Shown here: positions 1 to 7,380 of the stretch, one piece after another
Numbering within the stretch: position 1 is the first letter of the stretch
Layout: the number at the start of each line of letters is the position of its first letter
Source: CAIJZX01 sp043766165
GTDB taxonomy: Bacteria; Patescibacteriota; Patescibacteriia; SBBC01; CAIJZX01
Direction of reading: 5' to 3'
Length of the DNA stretch: 9,544 nt
Assembly (NCBI GenBank): GCA_043766165.1
Contig: JAYUIJ010000059.1
Coordinates: forward strand, 1-9,544
Program-made: the position numbers and the translations under genes
Notes under the pieces: model-generated
Told to the model about the DNA's origin: nothing
Database searches by the model: none
The model's input: the letters and a program-made list of their open reading frames with translations, nothing else

Positions 1-3000
1 CCACAGGAACAAAAACGGTGAATGTTGGAACCTATTATTTTTCCGAAACTGGTGCGTTAGCCAACTACACGTCGAGCTTGGTCTGTACTGATAACGGTCA
101 GCCGGTGACACCGGGCGTAAATACTGCGCTGACGGTTTCGAGCGGGCATGTCATCATCTGTACCTATACCAATACCCGCCAAACGGGCACGATTGAATTG
201 AAAAAGATTTGGTCGGGCACGCTAGGAACAACGAGCTTGAATATCGGCACGTCTGTCGCGGGAAACGAGGTTGTCTCCACGGCGGTATCGACGAATGGTA
301 CGACCGGTACGCAGACGGTGAATACCGGGTCCTACTATGTTTCTGAATCTGGTCCCTTAGTAGACCACAGTGCCAGCTTGGCCTGTACTGATAACAGCCA
401 ATCCGTTACGCCCGGTGCGAATAATTCTTTGACGGTTGTCGCTGGGCATGTGGTGATCTGTACATATACCAACACCAGAAATACCGGGACCATCGAATTA
501 AAAAAAGTGTGGTCGGGAACACCTGGCACAACAACCTTAACCATCGGCACAACCAATGGCGCGAGCGACATTGCCTCAACCGCTGTGTCTGCGAACGGTA
601 CGACGGGTTCCAAGACAGTGAACACAGGCACCTACTTTGCTGCGGAAACTGCGATCGCTAACTTTACGTCCTCGGCATTAACCTGTTTCAACGACGCGAA
701 TAACAATGGCGTCAATGACAATGAAACCGCGGTCAGTGTGGGTACGAATAACAGCGTCGCTGTAGCTACAAATCAACATGTGATTTGTACCTTTATCAAT
801 ACTCGCGATACCAGTTCACTAACATTGACCAAAGTGGTTGATGCCGGATCGGCGTTAGCAAGTACGTTTGGCTTTACTATCTCCCCTGATCCGAATAACG
901 TCGGTACGGTTCATCCGACTGCAGCTGCCACCGGGACATATACCTTCGCCAACTTGCCGACCGGGAGTTACACCGTGACCGAATCCAGCCTAGCCGCTGG
1001 TTACCACCAAGTTTCAACGACGTGCGCGAGCGTGAGCGTGACCAAAAACGTGACCGCCACCTGTACAGTTCATAATGCGCACGATACTGGGACCATCGAA
1101 CTGAAAAAAGTGTGGTCTGGAACTCCTGGGACAACCACGCTAAACATCGGCACCACAATTGCGGGCAATGATGTCGCAGCGACACCTCTTTCAACCAACG
1201 GTACGACTGGTACGCAAATAGTGAATACCGGAACGTACTATGTTTCTGAATTTGGCTCGTTAGCGGATCACAGTGCCAACTTGATCTGCACTGATAACAG
1301 TCAATCCGTTACTCCCGGTGCGAATACTTCTTTGACGGTTGCAGCGGGGCACGCGATTATTTGTACGTACACGAATACTCGCAACACCGGCACGATTGAA
1401 CTCAAAAAGATCTGGTCGGGAACACCGGGCACAACAACCTTAACCATCGGTACTACCAGCGGTACGAGCGATATTGCTTCGACTATTGTGTCTGCGAATG
1501 GTACAACCGGTCCCAAAACGGTGAACACCGGTACATATTTCGCTGCGGAAACTGCGACCGCTAACTTTACGCCCTCGGCATTAACCTGTTTCAACGACGC
1601 GAATAATAACGGTACGAATGACAATGAAGCTGCTGTCAGTGTCGGAGTAAATAACAGTGTTGTGGTGGCCACGAACCAACACGTCATTTGTACATTTACC
1701 AATACGCGTGATACTGGTTCATTGACCTTAACCAAGGTGGTTGATACTGGAGTGGCGTTAGCCAGCACGTTCGGCTTTACCATCACGCCTGATCCGAATG
1801 GTGTCGGGACGATCCATCCGACCGCGGCTGCAACCGGGACATACACCTTCACCAACTTGCCGACGGGGAGTTACACGGTGACCGAATCCAGCCTGGCTGC
1901 TGGTTATCACCAAGTTTCAACGACCTGTACCAATGTGAGTGTTACAAAAAACGTTATCGCCACATGTTCGATGCACAATGCACAGGACACAGGTACCATT
2001 GAGCTAAAAAAAGTTTGGTCGGGGACACTAGGGACAACTACCTTAAATATTGGCACGGCTGCGGCTGGTACTGATGTCGCTGCTACTAGTGTCTCAACCA
2101 ACGGAACAACCGGCACGAAGACTGTCTTGATCGGCACGTATTATGTTTCAGAAACGGCGTTACAGAATTACAGTACTAACCTTGTCTGCACAGATAACGG
2201 TCAGCCGATTACGCCAGGCGCGAACAATCTCGTCACTGTTGCCAGCGGGCATGCAGTCATCTGTACATTTACGAATACACGAAACACCGGCACGATTGAA
2301 GTGCAAAAAGTCTGGGTCGGAACCAAGGGGACAACGACACTTGCGATTGGTACTTCGGCTGGCGGCACCCAAGTCTATGCGCAACAGATCGCCGTCGCTA
2401 ACGGAACAACGGGACCACGAACTGTTGATACCGGAACGTATTACCTATCAGAAACTTCGCTGGCGAACTATAGTTCTGTCCTCACCTGTAGCCAAGGAGT
2501 AACCATCGGCGTGAATAATAGTATCACTGTCGGAATAAATCAGAACATCGTTTGTGTGTTTACCAATACACGAAAGACCGGAACTATCGAACTGAAAAAA
2601 GTTTGGTCAGGGACGCCAAGTACAACGACCTTGAATGTTGGTACCACGCCAGGCGGAAACGATGTCGCACTAAAAACAGTTTCAGCGAACGATACGACTG
2701 GTACCACCACAGTCGATACAGGAACATATTACGTGTCCGAAACTGCGGTTACTGGTTATACATCATCCATTGCTTGCGATAACGGTGTGATACCTGGCGT
2801 AAATAATAGTATCCAAGTTGGTGACGGCCAACATGTTGTCTGCACATTTACGAATACGCAGAATCTGACCACGATTACCGTAAATAAAATTGGCGCTTCA
2901 ACTGTCGTGGCCGGAGCGAATATCACGTACACCATCAATTGGTCGATCAACGGCAATACCAGTGGGACGAATGCAGTCATTTCCGATGCAATCCCTGCCA

Positions 3001-4118
3001 ACACAAAATTCGTCACGGCCGATAACGGCGGGACATTTGCGGTTGGGGTTGTCACATGGAATCTTGGAACGCAGCCAGTTGGCGCTTCGGGGACCGTTTC
3101 GGTGACCCTCAAAGTCGCTAGTCCGTTATCAAACGGCACAGGTATTTCTAATACCGCTACCTTTGACACTGATCAAACCAGTCCGGTAAATGCAACCGTG
3201 CGCACCCTCGTTTCTTCTGCGCCAATCTTGTCGATCAGTAAAACTAACTCGGTAACAACATTTGTCGCTCCGGGTGCGACGGTTACATACACTGTTGTTG
3301 TGACAAACGCAGCAGCGGCCACGGACAGCGCGATTGATGTCAATCTGACGGACGTACTCCCAAGCGGTTTCACCTATAGTGTTGGTGGGGGAACGGCCAA
3401 AACATTTGCACTGGGTACAATTGTTCCAGGCGCATCGGTCACAACGACGTATTCTGCATTGGTGAGCGCCGCTCAAACGAGTGGTACATACACGAACACC
3501 GCTACCGCGAAGGGGACGAACACGAGCAATGTTACAACAACTTCAAATATTGAAGTGCGTACGCCAGTTGTTCCAACAACAACTGCTCCAACCCCAACCG
3601 CTCCGACTCCAACCGTTACGACGCCAACACCAACGGTGCTCGGCGCTCAAACCTCAAATCCAACGTTAGTCGTAACTAAAACCGTTGACGACGCGAACGC
3701 TGTTGGCGGACAAATCTTGAACTACACCATTACTGTCACCAATACCGGTCCAGGTGACGCCACTAATGTGGTTGTGACTGACACCTTACCAAAAGGTTTA
3801 ACCTTCACTGATGATGGCACGATGATTAAATCGTGGTCAATTGGCAGTCTTATCGCCGGAGCGGGGATGACGATTACCGCAAAAGTACACGTCTCAACCA
3901 GTGCAGCGACAGGAAAATATCTAAACACCGCAGTTGCTACCTCAACCGAGATTGATCCGGTCAGCGCTCAGGTCGCTGTACAGGTCACACAGCCACAAGT
4001 ACTCGCTTTGGCTACCAGCGGCGTCAACGAAACGGACTATCTCATCTTCAGCTTCGGCGCCTTGTTGATGGTCGCTGGATATAGTTTAGTTGGACGGCGA
4101 TTGCGTTCGCAGCGATAG
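1..4118 (+). CDS. Giant repeat surface protein: prealbumin-like (CnaB/SpaA-type) and DUF11 repeats with C-terminal anchor (5'-partial)
   Basis: The frame is already open at position 3 and the GTG at 18 is an internal Val of a repeat, so the true start lies left of the window. Residues below count from that GTG. Residues 1-949 hold ten units that begin 'TGTIELKKVWSGT' or a variant, pass through 'GTYYVSE' and end 'CTYTNTR'. Two units (265-356 and 566-657) are a divergent 'SLTLTKVVD ... PTGSYTVTE ... HNA' type. Three DUF11-like domains follow, about 951-1065, 1068-1183 and 1214-1326 (hallmarks 'VTYTVVVTN', 'TDTLPKG', 'NTATA'), with a Pro/Thr linker at 1184-1210. The end carries LATSG (1331-1335), a hydrophobic segment (about 1341-1358) and a basic tail ending RRLRSQR, a sorting-signal-like anchor. 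Lys, Glu and Asn sit where CnaB domains form internal isopeptide bonds, and most units have a Cys pair. An adhesin, stalk or sheath role is inference; no ligand domain is visible in this part. Confidence 0.85.
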   Translation, partial: TGTKTVNVGTYYFSETGALANYTSSLVCTDNGQPVTPGVNTALTVSSGHVIICTYTNTRQTGTIELKKIWSGTLGTTSLNIGTSVAGNEVVSTAVSTNGTTGTQTVNTGSYYVSESGPLVDHSASLACTDNSQSVTPGANNSLTVVAGHVVICTYTNTRNTGTIELKKVWSGTPGTTTLTIGTTNGASDIASTAVSANGTTGSKTVNTGTYFAAETAIANFTSSALTCFNDANNNGVNDNETAVSVGTNNSVAVATNQHVICTFINTRDTSSLTLTKVVDAGSALASTFGFTISPDPNNVGTVHPTAAATGTYTFANLPTGSYTVTESSLAAGYHQVSTTCASVSVTKNVTATCTVHNAHDTGTIELKKVWSGTPGTTTLNIGTTIAGNDVAATPLSTNGTTGTQIVNTGTYYVSEFGSLADHSANLICTDNSQSVTPGANTSLTVAAGHAIICTYTNTRNTGTIELKKIWSGTPGTTTLTIGTTSGTSDIASTIVSANGTTGPKTVNTGTYFAAETATANFTPSALTCFNDANNNGTNDNEAAVSVGVNNSVVVATNQHVICTFTNTRDTGSLTLTKVVDTGVALASTFGFTITPDPNGVGTIHPTAAATGTYTFTNLPTGSYTVTESSLAAGYHQVSTTCTNVSVTKNVIATCSMHNAQDTGTIELKKVWSGTLGTTTLNIGTAAAGTDVAATSVSTNGTTGTKTVLIGTYYVSETALQNYSTNLVCTDNGQPITPGANNLVTVASGHAVICTFTNTRNTGTIEVQKVWVGTKGTTTLAIGTSAGGTQVYAQQIAVANGTTGPRTVDTGTYYLSETSLANYSSVLTCSQGVTIGVNNSITVGINQNIVCVFTNTRKTGTIELKKVWSGTPSTTTLNVGTTPGGNDVALKTVSANDTTGTTTVDTGTYYVSETAVTGYTSSIACDNGVIPGVNNSIQVGDGQHVVCTFTNTQNLTTITVNKIGASTVVAGANITYTINWSINGNTSGTNAVISDAIPANTKFVTADNGGTFAVGVVTWNLGTQPVGASGTVSVTLKVASPLSNGTGISNTATFDTDQTSPVNATVRTLVSSAPILSISKTNSVTTFVAPGATVTYTVVVTNAAAATDSAIDVNLTDVLPSGFTYSVGGGTAKTFALGTIVPGASVTTTYSALVSAAQTSGTYTNTATAKGTNTSNVTTTSNIEVRTPVVPTTTAPTPTAPTPTVTTPTPTVLGAQTSNPTLVVTKTVDDANAVGGQILNYTITVTNTGPGDATNVVVTDTLPKGLTFTDDGTMIKSWSIGSLIAGAGMTITAKVHVSTSAATGKYLNTAVATSTEIDPVSAQVAVQVTQPQVLALATSGVNETDYLIFSFGALLMVAGYSLVGRRLRSQR
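183..1988 (+). repeat. 903-bp tandem duplication of a three-domain block inside the surface protein
   Basis: Residues 56-356 (nt 183-1085) and 357-657 (nt 1086-1988) are two consecutive blocks of exactly 301 residues with the same order: a TYYVSE-type unit, a unit with the insert 'CFNDANNNG', and a 'SLTLTKVVD' unit. They align without gaps over long stretches. The differences are scattered substitutions, many at third codon positions, so the copies have diverged since the duplication. Units at 658-756, 757-853 and 854-949 continue as single domains. Confidence 0.85.
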
Positions 4119-4133
4119 TAATGTTTTAAAAGT

Positions 4134-4164
4134 AAAAAAGCGCTCCGGGCAACCGGGGCGTTTT
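4134..4164 (+). terminator. Intrinsic terminator after the surface protein gene
   Basis: Stem CGCTCCGG (4141-4148), loop GCAA, stem CCGGGGCG (4153-4160), giving eight pairs with one G-T, then TTTT (4161-4164). A run of A residues precedes it, so the stem can extend a little. It begins about 15 nt after the TAG stop at 4116-4118 and separates the surface protein gene from the next two genes. Confidence 0.8.
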
Positions 4165-4206
4165 GATGAATTATGACTTTATACTAAGTACTGATATTCT
4201 GTAGAT

Positions 4207-5142
4207 ATGAGGCAATCAACAAGAACACGAACAATGACCGTTCTAAAAGTGGTATATATATTTTTGGTTTCAGTAGGCTTAGGTTTGGTGTTCGGCTTTG
4301 TGTCACAAGAAAAACCGTTGAATACACCTAATCACAAAATACAGATCCGTCCGTTGTACATGACACCAGCACTATTTTCTTCAGCGTTGCATCATCAACC
4401 ATTGTCGACTGGACAATTCACTCAACAAATAGCTGGCGCAATCGTGAACCATCATCTGCTGGCATCAGATTTTATTGTCGACACACTGGCGCAAGCCTAC
4501 CGTCCCAATATCGACCGAATTATTTTACTATCACCAAATCACTTTTCAACAGGTCGCGGACGACTCATTACAACACGTGGAATTTTTTCTACGCCGCTTG
4601 GCCCGGTTGAGGTTGATGAGAGTGTCGTAGATCAATTGACTAAAAGGGAAATCGTAGTCCAAGACGCGGAACCATTTACTACCGAACATGGTATCTACAA
4701 TATTTTACCTTTTCTGCATGTACTGTATCCGCGTATTCCAATTATTCCAGTTATTACTAAAGATAAAACTCCTGATCAAGTGTTAGATAGTGTAGCAGTA
4801 CAACTAGAACGCTTTATAACACCCCGCACATTGGTTGTTGCGTCACTCGATTTTGCTCATGAACAAACAAACGAAGGCGCAGAACAGCTTGATCAAGATA
4901 GCTTGCGGCGTTTACATGAGCTTGATGGTGATACGATGCGCCTAAATATAGGCGACGAGATCCAAGTTGACTCGCCGGGTACGCTGCGAATATTTTTGCA
5001 CCTGATGAAGTTTCAAAACGCGACAACCTGGACATTGTTGCATCACAGCAACTCGGCCTTAGAAACCGGCCACCTTCAAGCAACTGATGTGACCAGTCAC
5101 ATTACCGGTCTATTCAGCCGTTTCCCGATTGTGATACACTAA
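4207..5142 (+). CDS. Membrane-anchored Memo-family protein (AmmeMemoRadiSam system protein B-like)
   Basis: A 311-residue protein whose hydrophobic segment at residues 12-33, after a basic start, looks like an uncleaved anchor that exports the rest. The body matches the Memo family (MEMO1 / AmmeMemoRadiSam B): 'NHHLLAS' (81-87), 'ILLSPNHFS' (107-115), 'FSTPLGPVEVD' (127-137), 'TEHGIYNILPFL' (159-170) and 'VVASLDFAHE' (210-219). His82/83, His112, His161 and His218 correspond to conserved family histidines, some of which bind metal in human MEMO1. The conserved Cys of MEMO1 appears absent: the equivalent stretch reads 'VDSPGTLRIF'. The biochemical role of bacterial members is unsettled, and no AMMECR1 or radical-SAM partner lies in the window. 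The start at 4207 has no clear Shine-Dalgarno; ATG 4234 is an alternative that keeps the anchor. TATACT at 4180-4185 is a possible -10 without a convincing -35. The next gene starts 21 nt downstream, so an operon is likely. Confidence 0.8.
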   Translation: MRQSTRTRTMTVLKVVYIFLVSVGLGLVFGFVSQEKPLNTPNHKIQIRPLYMTPALFSSALHHQPLSTGQFTQQIAGAIVNHHLLASDFIVDTLAQAYRPNIDRIILLSPNHFSTGRGRLITTRGIFSTPLGPVEVDESVVDQLTKREIVVQDAEPFTTEHGIYNILPFLHVLYPRIPIIPVITKDKTPDQVLDSVAVQLERFITPRTLVVASLDFAHEQTNEGAEQLDQDSLRRLHELDGDTMRLNIGDEIQVDSPGTLRIFLHLMKFQNATTWTLLHHSNSALETGHLQATDVTSHITGLFSRFPIVIH

Positions 5143-5163
5143 ATCTCCACTCATTTAAAACGT

Positions 5164-6990
5164 ATGTCAAACAAAAAACCATCTATGTCGCCTGTAGAAA
5201 CCCCAGTTTCCAATCAAACGTCCGCTAGTACGCCTGTTAAAAAAAGCGGATGGGTTACTGGATTGGTCGTAGCGTTAGTAGTAGTTGGTGTAGGTGGTGG
5301 ATTTTTGATCTATCATTTCTTGTGGGCGGGTGTTACGAAGGATGTAACAGAAGTGACGAATACTATTGGCATTATGAGTAATGCCAATACTGATGCAACG
5401 GTTAATACGTCGGGAAATCTTAATACAAACAGCGGTGCTAGCGTGCCAACCGGCAGCGAGAAGGTTACATGGGTGACGCCAGTAAAGCTCGGCGACCTTA
5501 AGCTACTTGGCACGAACCAGGGACTAGTGTCGTCCGAAACCCCACCCGCATATTATCAGGTGGGCACATTTACCTCAGGCAAGTATATAGATCAAAAAGT
5601 AGTGATGGTGCTCTACTTCTCCGAAGGACCACAAATATCTCCCACGGTAGAATACTTTGCCGTCAGTGGAAATACTGGGGTCATTCTGGCCAAACCTTCA
5701 AGTGATAATGCTGTGACCGCATATTATACATATGAACAAGTCATCAAATGGTACACCGATCGCAAGCTGACTATCGACCAATCGAGCACTCTAGATGGTT
5801 TACATGCTCCGGCCACAATGGTTGGTCCCAAGCCTCATCAAACATTAGTTCGAGATACTTTACCTAAAGGATTATTCAACGCCAAAGGACTGGCCATTGC
5901 TTTTACGGATCCGACATATGGCAAAGTCTACACGAATGCTGACCCGTCAAAAGTTCCAAATGCTGCCGACCCCGTGTTTAGAAGCCCGGCTATAAATGAA
6001 AGAAACGGATTTTATCTGAAGATGGCCGATGGTATGATTGCTGTGTATGAATTAAAATATGATTTTATTTCCTACAACACTCCGACGGGATACCTGGGTA
6101 ATGGCACGGGGGTGCTACAAGCAACATGGTTAGACGGGTCAAGTAATAAGGAAAATTACAATATTTCACTCCGAACGGGGTGTGGTTCAGTAAATTACGC
6201 CGATGTAGTCCCTTCAACTGAAATTTCAATCAATCGAGATTTGAAGACAGTAGGAAAAACAGAGACGGGCGACGCGCTCTATGGGTATACAAAGACTGAT
6301 ACGCAAGCGTTGAAGGATTGGTATAACACGTCCTATCAAGTGTACGGCGATGCAAAGAAAGTTAGTTACGCGGACTTTGTTGCCGATCATCCGATTGTTT
6401 TCTTTGTTGATAGTTTTAATCGCTTAGTACGACTGACGAATGGTAAATACCAAATTGCCGCCGAATGCGGTAAACCAGTCATCTATCTCTATCCAACAAC
6501 TACCACGAATGTCGACGTGAAACTCCAGCCTCAAGGCGGATTCTCTTACTCCGAACCGGTCTACAATAATGGTTGGCAAGTGACTGCTACGCCAAATAGC
6601 GAATTAACGGAACGCGCTACCGGAAAAGTCTATCCATATTTATTCTGGGAAGGGCGCGGAGGAATCTACACGTCCCCAGATAAAGGAAGGGTCGTGGCCC
6701 AAGCGGATGTCCGTACATATTTAGTGACGACATTAGCCACACTTGGTCTGAATCAAAAAGAAACAGCTGACTTTATTGAATTCTGGGAACCGAAAATGCA
6801 AGGCAGCCCATACAACATGATTTCATTCCTGGGAAACCAATCCATGAATGAAATCGCGCCGATGCAAGTTACGCCTCAACCAGACACAGTCATTCGTATT
6901 CTGATGGATTTTCACCCGCTCTCGAAAAAAAATTACGGTCACACCACAAACATATCGCACTCCGGTGAGAACGGGATTCACAGTTGTTGA
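5164..6990 (+). CDS. Membrane-anchored extracytoplasmic protein with 'CGKPVIYLYP' domain, function unknown; C-terminus frameshifted
   Basis: As written the frame gives 608 residues. Residues 1-29 are a Ser/Thr/Pro/Lys-rich cytoplasmic tail, 30-54 a membrane helix, and about 55-100 an Asn/Thr/Ser-rich linker that places the rest outside the membrane. The C-terminal third has 'CGKPVIYLYP' (435-444), 'NNGWQVTATPN' (468-478) and 'YPYLFWEG' (490-497), which I recognise as a recurrent uncharacterised block in candidate-phyla proteins but cannot name as a domain. Cys340 and Cys435 could form a disulfide. The last 19 residues ('NYGHTTNISH ...') look unlike the family. After the A8 run, the other frame gives 'ITVTPQTYRTP' and then 'GFTVVEWGGVLR' before TAA at 7010-7012, so the intact product would be 615 residues. 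No Shine-Dalgarno precedes ATG 5164; it follows the Memo-type gene by 21 nt and is probably co-transcribed. Enzymatic or structural role unknown. Confidence 0.8.
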   Translation: MSNKKPSMSPVETPVSNQTSASTPVKKSGWVTGLVVALVVVGVGGGFLIYHFLWAGVTKDVTEVTNTIGIMSNANTDATVNTSGNLNTNSGASVPTGSEKVTWVTPVKLGDLKLLGTNQGLVSSETPPAYYQVGTFTSGKYIDQKVVMVLYFSEGPQISPTVEYFAVSGNTGVILAKPSSDNAVTAYYTYEQVIKWYTDRKLTIDQSSTLDGLHAPATMVGPKPHQTLVRDTLPKGLFNAKGLAIAFTDPTYGKVYTNADPSKVPNAADPVFRSPAINERNGFYLKMADGMIAVYELKYDFISYNTPTGYLGNGTGVLQATWLDGSSNKENYNISLRTGCGSVNYADVVPSTEISINRDLKTVGKTETGDALYGYTKTDTQALKDWYNTSYQVYGDAKKVSYADFVADHPIVFFVDSFNRLVRLTNGKYQIAAECGKPVIYLYPTTTTNVDVKLQPQGGFSYSEPVYNNGWQVTATPNSELTERATGKVYPYLFWEGRGGIYTSPDKGRVVAQADVRTYLVTTLATLGLNQKETADFIEFWEPKMQGSPYNMISFLGNQSMNEIAPMQVTPQPDTVIRILMDFHPLSKKNYGHTTNISHSGENGIHSC

Positions 6991-7012
6991 GTGGGGCGGC
7001 GTTCTTCGGTAA
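6925..7012 (+). other. Frameshift at an A8 run and the out-of-frame original C-terminus
   Basis: The run 6925-6932 has eight A residues. The literal frame reads TCG AAA AAA AAT and stops at TGA 6988-6990. With seven A residues the reading is S-K-K-I-T-V-T-P, and codons from 6935 continue to 'GFTVVEWGGVLR' and TAA at 7010-7012. The restored tail carries the VVEWGG ending I associate with this family. One base of difference in a homopolymer fits a sequencing or assembly error, a recent mutation, or transcriptional slippage; the sequence alone cannot decide. Confidence 0.8.
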
Positions 7013-7054
7013 AACGTCAAGTTCCATCCCCAGTGTACAAAAGAAGCATAAGAA

Positions 7055-7082
7055 AAAACCCGTGGCGCTAGCTACGGGTTTT
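7055..7082. terminator. Bidirectional intrinsic terminator between convergent genes
   Basis: AAAACCCGTGGC (7055-7066), loop GCTA, then GCTACGGGTTTT (7071-7082): twelve pairs with one G-T. On the minus strand the hairpin is followed by six T residues (A run 7053-7058), a strong tail. On the plus strand the stem ends in TTTT. It lies about 45 nt after the restored stop at 7012 and overlaps the last codons of the minus-strand small gene, whose TAG stop sits in the loop. Confidence 0.8.
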
Positions 7083-7262
7083 GCGTTTGGTGCGCAGTTG
7101 CGCTTGAAGCTTACAAAACTCCTGATGTTGATTGTGAGCGGCTGCTCGAGCCTCGATTAAGTTTGCCTGATCGAGTGCGCTGCCGCCGACAATGTCTGGA
7201 CCATGCGGATGTACGGGAGGTACATCAACCGATTGAGGGCGACGACGCGGTTTTTTAGCCAT
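7068..7262 (-). CDS. Small basic protein (64 residues), unknown function
   Basis: I do not recognise this protein. It is Lys/Arg-rich at the start ('MAKKPRRRPQ') and end ('LRTKRKTRS'), with a Pro/His-containing segment (about 15-22) and an Ala/Gln-rich stretch likely to be helical (about 27-58); it has one Cys (50) and no membrane segment. Nucleic-acid or ribosome binding would suit the charge pattern but is inference. Reality is supported by signals rather than length: GGAGG five bases before this ATG, a -35/-10 pair upstream (7316-7344), and a terminator with T6 overlapping the stop. An in-frame ATG four codons upstream would place the start inside the ribosome-binding site, so 7262 is preferred. 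The coding region contains a perfect 7-bp inverted repeat, GATGTAC/GTACATC, at 7208-7226. The gene is divergent from the helicase and converges on the gene that starts at 5164. Confidence 0.65.
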   Translation of the reverse strand: MAKKPRRRPQSVDVPPVHPHGPDIVGGSALDQANLIEARAAAHNQHQEFCKLQAQLRTKRKTRS

Positions 7263-7267
7263 GCAAG

Positions 7268-7272
7268 CCTCC
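7268..7272 (-). promoter_or_regulatory. Shine-Dalgarno site of the small basic protein
   Basis: On the minus strand GGAGG is followed by CTTGC and then ATG (5-nt spacing). This fixes the start of the 64-residue gene at 7262. Most other starts in the window lack such a site. Confidence 0.75.
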
Positions 7273-7315
7273 AACGGGAGTGAACGACGCGAAAGTACAA
7301 AAAAGAACCTTAGAT

Positions 7316-7344
7316 ACTATATCGGCTGCGCGAAAGGGTGTCGA
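7316..7344 (-). promoter_or_regulatory. Sigma70-type promoter of the small basic protein gene
   Basis: On the minus strand TCGACA (7344-7339, five of six matches to TTGACA), a 17-bp spacer and TATAGT (7321-7316, five of six matches to TATAAT). Transcription would begin near 7309 and leave a leader of about 45 nt before the GGAGG and ATG. Confidence 0.6.
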
Positions 7345-7380
7345 GTATCTTTTTCCCCAGCTTTATGGTACGCTGCGGCC

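Noticed and set aside
1..2866. Possible CRISPR array or DNA-level satellite, from the repeated motifs
   Set aside because: The repeats are about 300 bp, in frame, and conserved as protein; there are no short identical repeats with unique spacers.
335..3476. Long minus-strand open frames opposite the surface protein gene, up to 184 codons
   Set aside because: They are antisense to a Thr/Val/Gly-rich repeat gene with biased codons, recur with the repeat period, and lack ribosome-binding sites or family features.
5090..5163. Separate promoter for the gene starting at 5164 (TG-A-TACACT near 5132)
   Set aside because: No convincing -35 accompanies it and the gene lies 21 nt behind the Memo-like gene; co-transcription is simpler.
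7261..7380. N-terminal extension of the helicase from ATG 7261
   Set aside because: The 40 extra residues do not resemble DEAD-box proteins and overlap the promoter and ribosome-binding site of the divergent small gene; family similarity starts just after ATG 7381.
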